This document shows positions 33,705 through 44,894 of a stretch of 64,000 nt of DNA, piece by piece. Both the position numbers and the translations under genes were made by a program. This DNA comes from Schistosoma mansoni (taxonomy: Eukaryota > Platyhelminthes > Trematoda > Strigeidida > Schistosomatidae), in NCBI RefSeq assembly GCF_000237925.1, contig NC_031500.1, positions 1,240,001-1,304,000 on the forward strand. Reading direction: 5' to 3'. Each line of letters opens with the position of its first letter. The stretch's first letter is position 1. A model generated the notes under the pieces. It saw only the letters and a list, made by a program, of their open reading frames with translations, was not told where the DNA came from and searched no databases.

Positions 33705-34430
33705 TTGTTTGGACTAGTCAGCTGGAATTACGCGCGTCCTGGACTCCAGTATCACTCACGAACCACCTCTGCTTACAATGCTTTTGACTTAAATCAACAT
33801 TGATGCAATCTGCACAGGATGTACATATGCCCATAAGAGACTGATCAGTTGCAGTCCGAAATATCAATGAGAAGATTCAAAGAGACAACGCAAAAATGAA
33901 TTAAAACTTCGCTTCGTTGCATGGACTAATCGCTGTCGAGACTTAGTATATAAGTGGATGATGCCATGGAGTTCGGAGGCAACGGCAGTAGGTTCGAGTC
34001 GTAGAGTAGAAACTATTATTATTATTATTAGCCTTATTTATTATTAGATTTTTGGTACAATATAGAATTCTCAGCACAAAGTACTTCAACAAGTTTCCGT
34101 TTCTTACTTCTTCGTCCTTCCTGACGATAAACATTGAATGATCGCCAGTTAGAGGTTAGCAGTGCAGTCAATCGACATCTGAATAATGTGCATTCTTCTT
34201 GCTGAATATTGTCAGCAACCACGATATCTCTGATTAGGCCTTCTGTAACAAAATTAGATAACTTGTTGAAATATCTAGATGACAGGAACAGGTAGCCCAG
34301 ATGTTTAAAGAGGTCGCCACATAATCAGTTCTGAGGAGCAGGCACATTCATTTGACGAGCTATAAATAGGACGAGGCGCTTGTCCTGGATTGCACTGTCA
34401 CCCACCAACAGTATTTGCTGATTTTAAAGT
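33705..34430 (+). repeat. B-box dispersed repeat (family 2), partial dimer with an insertion
   Basis: Runs from tagtcagctgg..cgcgcgtcctgg through a B-box-like ggttcgagtcgtagag to a second gacgag..ggacgaggcgcttgtcctgg, so the unit ends are repeated. It is interrupted at 34014-34322 by sequence absent from the inverted copy at 55790-56190. Confidence 0.6.
34014..34322 (-). mobile_element. Insertion with an (AAT)n-type tail inside the B-box repeat
   Basis: About 310 bp present here and absent from the inverted counterpart, whose flanking sequence is continuous. On the minus strand it ends in ctaataataataataata, like the tail of a 5'-truncated LINE or SINE. The body is not recognised, and no clear target duplication was found. 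Confidence 0.45.
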
Positions 34431-35839
34431 TACTTATCAACCATATCCTCACACCTGATCATCGGTGTTTCACTTTCGAATTTCGATTTCCATGTCGAAT
34501 GCAAAGATGAAGAGCGGCATAACTGATGTAGAGTAAAGGTGGATGACAGATTTTGTGAGTGTTATTTGACAATCTTCCAAGTTGAAGAGAAATGAAACCA
34601 TTATTAAACCTTAGTCATATTGGTCCCAAAAGAATTCTTTTATAAGATCATCAGAAGCCAAGAAGATCCTCAGAACATTGTGCCTAATCAGCTCACATCA
34701 TATAGATTAATGACACTACATGTAAAGGAGATCCATCGTGAGAATCTCTCAATCACCGTCAGATTTTTGATCTTCTATTCTAATTTCGCTTATAATTACT
34801 GCTCAAATGTGACATGGTCAGTAAGGTGATGATAAGACATAGATATATTTACATTGAATAAACACTTTATAGAGCTAGATCATGCCTTTATTTCTTTCAC
34901 CAGCGGATGGTAAGTTCACGTAATAAGGCTGGACTGCATATTTCTCCCACTTTCATGTGTATTTAACTATTCAGCTGCTCTTAAAAGAGAGACTGTATTG
35001 CACGTTGAACCAGGGAAACACATCACTTCATTTGTAAACATCACCTGTCCTGATAGGTCAAAGAAGAGAAGAAAGTAATATATACTCTGTTTTGTCACAT
35101 TTCGTAAACACTGACCATCATATCAATATAAATTTAACCTTCCTAAATATTTATAGAACTAAATAATATCGCATCTCAAATTTTCACACTTTAGCTTTTG
35201 CAATCATCACAAGCTATCTCTGTGTACAGGTAAAGTTTGTTCAGTCTCTCAATTTAACATGACTGTTTTTCCTTGATCATGTTTCTTGAAGCTTCAAATT
35301 CCATTCAATTCATTCTTGATTAGTTTATTTAGAAGTTGCCTGATTTGTCTTACTCAATGGGCTTTTATACTCAGTCAGTAACATAACCTTATTCTCAGAT
35401 GTGTTACAGTTTTTACAGCTTTTAAACAATTACTGTTCTGAAGAAAAACTAGTCAAAAAAAACCAACCACCATTTATGTGGAGTCGATTTTAGCCCCAAA
35501 TGTAAGACTGATATATTAGTATAATGTCTAGATGAGAAACTTGTGATGGCTAGTACTGTGAAAAACCCACATAGGTTATTCGTGATCAGATGAAAGTGAC
35601 TCACTTGCCTTTACCATATCGCTTCTTTTTGCTCTCTCCTCTTTGTTTCCCTCGCTTTGTTTCTCTGATTCTCTGTCTGGATCAATTAGTGTATGAAATA
35701 TACGTTTGGGAAATTCATAATTGAATTTGGCTCAGCCCATTGCGTTATTCTGGAACGCGAATCCAGTCAATAATTATATACAATGGTTGACGGCAGGTTT
35801 ATTTCGATAACAATCATCAAACAATCTAACTGAAGTCAC
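34431..35839. repeat. Inverted-duplicate segment, B side, with extra DNA
   Basis: 34431-34970 matches 55380-55790 inverted. About 34970-35660 has no counterpart in D, so it was inserted here or lost there. 35660-35840 matches 55150-55330. No gene recognised. Confidence 0.55.
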
Positions 35840-35985
35840 ATTCAGAGTGTGGGTGGATGGTTGTCATCGAAAACTAATTGCACAGAAATATTTCTCTGTT
35901 CAAATTGTATTTCTAAAGCATTGTCGGATTATTATCACCTCTGTCTCCTCTACTATTCACCTATCATCTCTGGTAGATCCGTTCA

Positions 35986-36195
35986 TTGTCCTACTGCTTG
36001 TACTTGATAGATGGGAAACACTGTTGCTCACGAGGTGCAAAGTTTGAACTAGGGAAACCAGCTCAATCAAAATTAAATGATTGGCAAAAAATACATCGTC
36101 TATTCAGGTTATCAGAACAGGTCATTCAGAATCAGATTATAAACATATCTAATACACACACTTATATACTAAAGTTAGATACATGTGAAGAATAG
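35986..36195 (+). CDS. Conserved frame Z, unit B
   Basis: 69 codons (MSYCLYLIDGKHCCSRGAKF, then LGKPAQSKLNDWQKIHRLF). A frame of near-identical length and sequence is open at 54836-55045 (minus), and a third copy with two stops lies near 43180-43390 (minus). In every case RTE-like sequence lies next to it, so Z may be part of a composite repeat rather than a host gene. The function is not recognised. Confidence 0.3.
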   Translation: MSYCLYLIDGKHCCSRGAKFELGKPAQSKLNDWQKIHRLFRLSEQVIQNQIINISNTHTYILKLDTCEE

Positions 36196-36696
36196 ATAAG
36201 GAACTCTATGTGAGCGAAAGAATGCACAGGGTAACTGTATATTTTACACGATGTTCACACTGAATATTCATATTGATTGAAAGACAATTGTTTTGAGTTA
36301 CATATGTCCTTCAACAGTAGGGATGTTTTCTCACATTGCCATACTCGATGTTCACACAGGATAATGCAAATAATACGAACTTCACACTGGACGAATGTTT
36401 ATACCTGTCATTTAGAATGAAATTCTCACTTGGTTTCTACGGCCGCATTATTCATAAATATTGTTACACTGGGAATTAATACGTCACTACTGTACTGAGT
36501 AGAATATCTATCCGAGAATAAATCCATTTTCAAAGTATCACATTAGGAATACATATAATGCAGTTATATGTTGTTGTGCATAATACTGTAGAAAAGTGAA
36601 CGCGTCTTCTTATTCAAACTTGTCGGTATCAAACTGTGACTGAATAATTACTTGCTACGTTTCTTTACGTGCCATGTTTCCGTAAGTTAATAGAGT

Positions 36697-37661
36697 ATGA
36701 CGATTATCAATAAGTTCGTTAAGAAGCTTATTTTCTGTACAAGAGTTAACCTTGTTTTGAAATCCTTAATCAGATTTATTGCCTCTTACTTATTGTTCGG
36801 ATTCACGTTTCGAAGAAATTTTGAGTTAAAAGTAGAGTTGACAAAGCCGGTGACAAGTGTTCAAGTGGAGGCCTTGACAGAACTATCCAATTTTATAAAC
36901 TCTAAGGTTAATCAATCTAACATTTATCAAGATACTCCATTTTCATTCATGGTAATTTTAGTGTTGTACTGGAAAGGAAAGCAATAGGCAGAAACAAATC
37001 GTATTTCTTGAGAGATCTTACAAACAGTTTACATTATACATATGCATAGCCTTCAGTCATTCATTTGCATCTTCCGATGTGTTCTGCGATCTGTGTTGTT
37101 TTCTCGTTTCGTCTCCAAGTGTTCTTACTACACCATGCTTTCGGTGTACTGAAACCATTCTTTCTATCGGACGACTATTGCAACATCGACTCCACCTTTA
37201 ATTACATACTACTGATAAGCAATATTGTCAGTAGAATTCATCTAACTATCACATAATTTTTCATAGTTGAAAGCGTGAGTCAATTGAAGCTAGACCACCA
37301 TGGAAAATCTGGAAACACTGAACGGCCGTTTCGTCCTATTATGGGACTCCTCAGCAGTGCGCATCCACGAACACGCTCTCGCGAGGTTTGAACCCAGGAC
37401 CTACCAGTCTCGAGCTGAAGCCCTTAACCGGTAGACCACTTAGCTGGCATCCAACGGTGTTAATGTCTACTACAGAATTCACTTTGTAATATATCTCTGA
37501 AGATGGGAACTGCGAACTGTTCCGTAATTTCAAGCATGAATGACATTGTGCACATGGACGATTTTATCAATTTCTCTCATCACACATCCGTCAGAACAGT
37601 GATATGTCAAATGGAAGACACAGGCGGTTGTACACGTTCTATATTCTCATCAAATTATTAG
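36697..37661 (+). CDS. Candidate gene Y, unit B (two exon-like parts)
   Basis: First part 36697-36987: 96 codons with a hydrophobic stretch (IRFIASYLLFGFTF) and ELKVELTKPVTSVQVEALTE. Last part 37476-37661: 62 codons after an acceptor (tctactacag), with NSLCNISLKMGTANCSVISS, GGCTRSIFSS and a stop. The inverted unit D has the same 186-nt last part, open to the same stop, and a first part carrying one in-frame stop. Identical length with about a dozen substitutions supports coding history. The four Cys and the hydrophobic start suggest a secreted or membrane protein. The joining exon structure is uncertain and the family is not recognised. Confidence 0.4.
37265..37452 (-). repeat. tRNA-type SINE, full length
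   Basis: Best copy in the window. On the minus strand: head with A box (tggtctaccggttaagggct), B box (gggttcaaacctc), body, and tail ending near gcttcaattgactcac. Inserted in the presumed intron of Y in unit B only. Confidence 0.78.
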
Positions 37662-37679
37662 GCATGTTTCTGACAATAA

Positions 37680-40600
37680 CTGAAAACCTTAATTGTCTAT
37701 TTGGCGTCTGTTTTCGAATGTAGTATTGAAGTGGTATGTGCATAAGGTTAATAATAGGTAGAGAAAAAATTGTACTATACCTAATAAATTACAGTTTCAG
37801 GTTAGGGGTGAGTGTATTAAACGAAAATATCATACTTATATAGAAATGTACATGAATATCGTCAAGATGCGGACAAAATAGAAATGCTGGCATGTAATTA
37901 TGTGTCAATTAGTAAGCGTACAAAGAGTTAAACATGCGTTTATGTCGTGACTGTCTGGATGAAAAATAACTGGTTTGTATAGGCGACTCGATATATCGTG
38001 AAAATGGAGTAAAACTTCTTTATGGGCATGACAGCGGAATAAATTGAGGAAATGAGTGAGGCATAATATAACAGAAATTGGTCTGTGGTGCCGACTGAAT
38101 ATAACGATAAAGAACAGTGAAATACGATGTTCTAATAAACCTCAGTAGAGTAAATAACGTCGATTAGCGATGAGTGGATTCGAATTTGAATTACTGGAGT
38201 TTATGTGGGATAGAAATTATCCAACCGTACGATGATGACCGCATCAACAGGTGATATTCTTTGCTGTACTGCTATTGATAATGATCATAAAATGCGAAGT
38301 CAGTGTACTTTACCGTTTGCGTTGAATTATCGTTAAATATGCATTAGTAGAATAACCAGAGGAACAGGATAGTGACTGCTGAGACGAGATATGTGGAGTC
38401 GTATTCCTTTTTGGTCATGAAGCCTAGCGTGGTTTGTGTAGTCAAAGGGATATGCGCTCAATCCCGTTTGTTACGAAATCTTATTAAGGCATGATAAAAA
38501 TACCAATACATATGATTATCGATGACGGCGAGTGAGACTGACTTGTATGCGACGAACAAGAGTGTATCTTTGAAAGACTAGCTCTAAACTCTATGTTCTG
38601 GTATGCAGTGCAATGAAAATAGGATATCAATTGTAGTAATCGAATATTATTTATGGGTAGTGGATGATGCAGCATTCCGATGTACAAGTGAATGAATAGA
38701 TAATGTGAACATAATCATTACTAATTGGCTAATAATGCGGAACTGAATGCTTGATTTGTGTATAGACATTAAAGTAGGGATCATTGTGAAACAAAATTTG
38801 CTGAAGTTCTGTTTAGATTGTCGTTGAAAAAGTATAAAACGACGATTGCTGCGTACCAATGGGATGAACGAACATCAGTTGTATTGATAACAAAAGTTCC
38901 CACTATCGGGTGTATGACTCCAAACTTATGTCTGTGATAGAGTTGCCAACCGTTGCTAGCGTTTGTGAAGTTGCGACCATGCCATTATCAGCGTGCAGGA
39001 GGTTCTCTCGACTGCTTAGACTGAGAATTCGTGAACATGCGTGGTTCATTAGAACACCAATTTACTTAGTAGGTTGCAGGTTGTTCAATGTACGAGCAGA
39101 TAGTAAGGACGTCGGAAAAATGTAACATGAGATATTGATATATCTGCAAGGATGAACGATAATAATTAAGCCACTGGTGTGATGAATCATCCAGAACAAA
39201 ATAGAGATCGATCCTAGCCAAAAGCTTATTAAAATTAAGGGCATTCACAGACAAAATAGGAGGCGATATCGAAATGAAAAATGTGTGGTATGACAACATA
39301 GGAAAATTGAATAAGTGAATGAGTGTAACATTAGGTCGAAAATGACATGGAAAAAAAGGAATGAACTCACTTAAAGCAGGAAAATCTCGCGTTATTGAAT
39401 AGTAAAATTAGTTCAGTGAGTTTCGAATGTTATAACGAGTAGTGTCCATGAAATTATAATTTGTTCGGTTAGTGATTTGACTGTGTAAACATCATAATTT
39501 ACTGTCGATACGAGCAAAAATCATAAATCCACGTTATGTGATGATATGACATGAATGTAATAGTGAGCATATGATAATTATTCGAATCATAACGGAATAA
39601 TGCGCCGGATGAATCGATGAGCAGAAATGACATGAGGACAAGACATCGATAAGATAATACGATTCCAACATGTCCATGTCGTGCTGCATAGGCTTCACTG
39701 AGTGTGCTTGTCGAAAGTATGAGATGCCGAAGTTTCTTCATCGACGTAGTCTGCTGCGTTAGGTTCGTCGTCGGCGGTTCCATTTTGGGTTAGTATTCTC
39801 ATGTCGGCGTTGCTAATTCTGTTGCGTGTTCGAAATGTGGCTCACCAAATCTGTAGCGCCGTGCTTCGTTAATCGATCGCCTCGATAACCGTTATAATAC
39901 AAATCTTAACGGTGAATAAAATCAGAATGCAAAGAGAAGCGGCAGCTACAGTTTATTGTCAAATGACGCGGACCAGAAAGTTATAGGCACATGAGTAAAT
40001 ATCAGCGAGCGAAACAAAAATGACACGCACTAGAGATGGTGGGTAAGTCAACTCACTTTAATCAAGCGTTAATCAATATTTAGTCGGACAGGAATAAGTT
40101 ACAGACATGCGATGAATAGAATGAGAAGAGTACACACACTTACGCTCATATAAAAAATAGTCGTCGTTAATAAGTGAATAATTGACAAGGTGAAAACATG
40201 ACTCACGATGGATAGGTTAATAGACTTATCCAGAAGTTAGAATAAAGCATATGGGCTTAACATATCAAAGGATCCTACAAGCTGCATACACCCCTACATC
40301 ATTTATGATACCTTGAGTTATGTAATTACCCTATCGATCTGGCGAATTAAGGTTTGTGAACTGCATTACTGTTGATTTTACAACCGATTTAACGACTATA
40401 TTAACAAATCGTTTGTTTGTGTTTCAGAGTTTATGCTTGACTGAGCCTTCCATTGACAATCATCAAGTTGATTATAATGTGACAACCTGAGATTCAGTCA
40501 AAGTATTTGTTGTTGACTGCAGAATCTGTTGATCGATTTATGACTTCATAAGGCTGTTACCTAGTTTATATCATACATATGATATCCTTTATTATCTTGA

Positions 40601-42849
40601 AGAGAGAAGGAACAAGGAATTGGATAAAATAACATGAATACAATTTATTTCACTAGGTTCTCATCAGCTGCCTGCGGTCTATATAATCTGCAAGTTAAAT
40701 TTATTGTAATGTTTACATACTTATATCAGTGAAATCGGATACGTATCATCTTGAGGTATTATTTGGATTGAAGACACGTAATGAATATGGTAATGAAGTA
40801 CACTGTGTGGCAGAAGTTTCTGTATTGTCAGACATATCAATCTTCAGATTTTAGTGAAATTTCTAGTTTTTCCCAAAAAGTCATGTTAAAGTTTGTAGTT
40901 TTCCACAGAGTCTAGAAAACGTTTGTGAAGATACTGAGGAAAAGCGCGAAATTGCTCCAAACGTTTTGAGGATTTCATCAAGATATCTTGAAATTCTGTG
41001 AAAATGTCTCGGACCAGGCGTTTAGTTCGTATATTTCATAAGGTTTCCACTAGATTTTTTCAAAACAAATGAAAGTTCCCTCAAAATAAAGAGATTCGGA
41101 TAGTAACCAGAGATTGTGGAACTGAAATGATTGCGTGATTCTATAATGAGGTAGTTCGGTATAAATTATTTCTAATGAGAATAACACGAGTGGGGATCAG
41201 TCAGTTAAATACGAAATTCCGGATTGGAAAGAAGTGATTTAATTCGAATAAGTGAGGAAAATCTCATGAATGATGTAGTAAAATGACAATAAACTGACCA
41301 CGGTGAAGGGATATTTAAATTTTTTCCTATAGAATACGTAATTCCGACTTGGGGCATTTGATGTTTGTGGCTTCAAAGAATTTGACTGTCGATTGGTGAT
41401 TCTGAAAGAATCCAGTCCATCGACTTGATGCACTGTGTGACAGAAACGTTTAACAGGAGCAATGCTACCAGCCATTAATCTCAGTGTGCTGAAAATTTTC
41501 GGGATATCTTCGTAACATCGAGCATAGGCCCTGTTCTCTGTTCTACCAGTGTAACTGCTTTGTAGGTACATGTTAATCTGTATACCCAACTGCCGGAGAC
41601 ATAAAAGGGTTTTCTGTCAATGTTTGACTGAAGTAAAGAGCATACTGCTGTAAGCGAGCTTGACGTCATTGCATCTCAACTACACTTAAGTCTGTTCACG
41701 TTCAGTGTTGTCAGGTCCTTCAATTAACCTACTTAACAGACAGTATCATTCGAGCAGTAACAATTTGTCTATATCTTCGTATTATTATCACCATTGTTAT
41801 GCCTTGATCAAGGTCGTTGCTAATTTGTTATGACCTTACAAAATAAACAAGGACGTAACTCGCGTGATTTATCCACCAATAGTATACGACCTCTCCGACC
41901 TTAACACGGTGACAATCAAGGACGTCCAATCAGTATGAGTAATCTCGCGTCCTTATTGGTCCTTAATCCGCCTAGCACGTCCACTTGAGTTCAGAACACC
42001 AATAGCAGCTGTTGCTATGCGAATCTATGCAAATCGTTTATTTCAAGCATACTTTGTCTATATACCGGACAGGTAGACCACATCACACCATAAAATAGAA
42101 AATAATATTCGTACAAAATCAAGTCAAATGTGGCTGTAAGCGTGGGAGACAATAATCAATAAACTGAGTGTAATTTAGGGACGGTAATTTGTATAATAAT
42201 AATCCATAGGTAAAAATGAAGCTCATAATAAGATGAATATAGATATAGATAATCTAGTTACTGAATGGTTATACAATAAGAATATATATAGAATAATCGT
42301 CCATTAATAGGTCCTAGGAGTTACCCGTACTTATGTCTTCACTAGAATATAACAACTATCATGTCTGTGGGGACGTGTGTGGTTGATCACGTGTTACAGT
42401 CCACACGCATATCCTTCTTACCAGGCTAAATGTCAGCTATTTAATTCACTCAATCAATAGGTCACCTTCCCATAGATGTTTGAGTCTTATCAAACGATTC
42501 GACTTTTAGTTTGTCTGTGTATTCACTCACTAGCATTCACTGGCATTTCGTTTTCTGCTCGAACTCGTTTTGTGTGTTTGTGGTTTAGTGAAGAAAGCTG
42601 CACAATGTTTCGTATGATCCTCTGAAATTTATAGACTGTTGGGATTTACGTGGTAATGGTTATCAGGACTAGTTTCGTCTAATTTGATTACTGGTTCGTA
42701 GGTCACTGTTGGAGTAGGAATTGCGAGTTCTGTGTAGTGCTAGTTAAGATATTGAATTCAATTGCTTCTAATATCATAGTGAAATGATGCATTGATTAGC
42801 TGTGTCAGCTAGTTTGGATTTAAACCGACCCTTATATTTCTATTACCTC
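37680..42849. other. Unassigned 5.2 kb
   Basis: No domain, LINE, LTR pair or known repeat was recognised. The longest frame is 116 codons at 41239-41589 (minus: YEDIPKIFSTLRLMAGSIAP, then VKRFCHTVHQVDGLDSFRI). It reads more like protein than its surroundings but matches nothing I can name. A 94-codon minus frame at 39499-39783 is similar in quality. There is more CpG at 38.2-40.0 kb than in the flanks. It has no counterpart in the other units. Confidence 0.45.
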
Positions 42850-43045
42850 AACATACACCAGGGAAAATGCAACATACAACAAATGAAAAAATACAACACG
42901 GAGTAAACCAATCGAGTCACACTTGATGGAGAAACTCTGGAAGATGTGGAGAGTTTCATGTATCTAAATAGCACAACCAATGAACAAGGAGGATCTGCTG
43001 AAGACATAATTGTGAGGGTTGGTAATGAGTGGGCATCCCTACTGT
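42850..43045 (+). mobile_element. RTE-type LINE fragment
   Basis: Reads SHLMEKLWKM or, in the better frame, LDGETLEDVESFMYLNSTTN, then EQGGSAEDI. Compare the RTE region FTYLGSIIDEHGG at 63170-63230. Frame-broken. Confidence 0.6.
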
Positions 43046-43049
43046 TGAA

Positions 43050-43440
43050 AGACATATGTAACTCAAATCAATTGTCTTTCAATCAATATGAATATTCAGT
43101 GTGAACATCGTCCACAACATCGTGTTACTCTTTGCGTGTTTTCGTTTATATAGTGTTCATTATCTATTCATTACATGTGTCTAACTTTAGTATATAAGTG
43201 TATGTATTAGATATGGTTATAATCTGATTCTGAATGAAGTGTTCTGATAACTTGAATAAACGATGTATCTTTTGCTAGTCACTAGATTTTCATTGAGCTG
43301 GTTTCCCTAGTTCAAATTTTGCACCGTGTGAACTACAGTGTTCCTCATCTATCAAGTACAAGCGGTAGGACAATGAATGGATCTAGCTGAGACGACACGT
43401 GAATAGTAGAGGAGATAGAGGTGATAATAATCTGAAATTG
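43050..43440 (-). pseudogene. Frame Z copy, unit C, broken
   Basis: The minus frame over 43180-43390 matches Z (KFELGKPAQ, QKIHRLFKLSEHFIQNQI) but contains two stops. It sits between two RTE pieces that overlap in the part of the LINE they represent. Confidence 0.45.
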
Positions 43441-43449
43441 TTCTAGAAA

Positions 43450-43742
43450 TACGGGCCGCGCAGAGGATCTGTGATGAATCGCAACGTAAAGGCAGTATCC
43501 CTACTATTGAAAGACATATGGAACTCAAAACGATTGTCAGTGATTCAATATGGGGGTCAAAATCTTCTGTACGAACGTCAAGATAATTCTACTGTACGGA
43601 GCTGCAACTTCATCAACTTCCACCATGACTATCATCATCAAAATACAAGTATTTATAAACAATTGTCTATGTGAGATACTCCATGTCTGTTGACTGGATA
43701 TCATCATCGACAGCCTACTGTGGGAGAGAACGAACCAGTTTT
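43450..43742 (+). mobile_element. RTE-type LINE fragment
   Basis: Reads LLLKDIWNSKRLSVIQYGGQ and later SLLWERTNQ (43715-43742), matching LKNVWNSKQLS and PLWERTNQ at 63260-63500. Frame-broken and truncated at the start of unit C. Confidence 0.6.
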
Positions 43743-44894
43743 AATGCATATACTATGGAGCTTGGTCCTAATCGTTTTATTCTTTTTACTCACTGCATAT
43801 GCAATGGCCAGGATCTCGCTGTCTTGATTTGTCTCTTACTATCATTGTCTGAATGGTAGTGTATATGATCTTGTCAGTCGATTCTCTTTAATCCTTACGT
43901 CTGATCGTATTGTCATCTAATTGCCGAATTAGGAGTGACATCATTTGGGAATAATACCTGTCACAATTATTATCATATATTCTATGCACATCCACATTTT
44001 TGAACGTAGACACAGAAAATCACATCGTTGTTGTGAAGAAGGACTGTGGTTGTAAGGCTTTCTCAACAATTTAATCGTTAAACTTATTTCTCCAAGTCAT
44101 TTTGCAAGGCCCAGAAAACCCTATTAAATGTTTGTTACCTGCCAATCGTCATTTAGACACTTGATCCTCTGTTTGTAAGTACGTGTCATTTTGAATGAAC
44201 ACAAGTTTGTTTCCTCAAACTCTATCTATTCCCTTACTGTTAATCAACACTAACAATCAACACTTTGACTAACATCTCGATCTTGAATGTCATTCAAACG
44301 TATACAATATGTTTCTCTCAACTCAGTTGTAGTCTGTCTGTCTATCGAGTGTTCTGGACACCTAATAAATTATGGCGACAAACGTATTCCCAATGCGACT
44401 GGTACTGTGCGTACTGTGCGAATGGCCTCTGATTATTATAAATCCTCATTCTTACAATTACGGAAAATTATTTTATAATCAATGTGTCATTACATAACTA
44501 TTGCGTAACACAATTACTCAATGAGTATTATTTCATTGTTTCAAGTCATATGTGTGTAATAGTGTAGATCTTTGATGGTAAACTGATCTAAACTAAATTT
44601 GATTTTTAAATTTCGTACTTGTTACTGAATCTGAAGTTTCTTCATTTTTGATAAATCATTACTGCTTCCAATCTACATACCTATGAAGCTGTGTGAAGAG
44701 GGTCTAGCAACAAAGGTAATATTTAGACTCAAATGAACATGAATCAAGCTAAATTTGTAAAACCAAACAAAACCATTATCCCATGAATAGTTATTAAGGA
44801 ATGGTGCATTCAATAACTGTCCAGTTAAAATCACATGATCAGAATGAAATGAACTGCGTTAAAAAGAAACCATGAAAGGGAAAGGTTCATCAAT

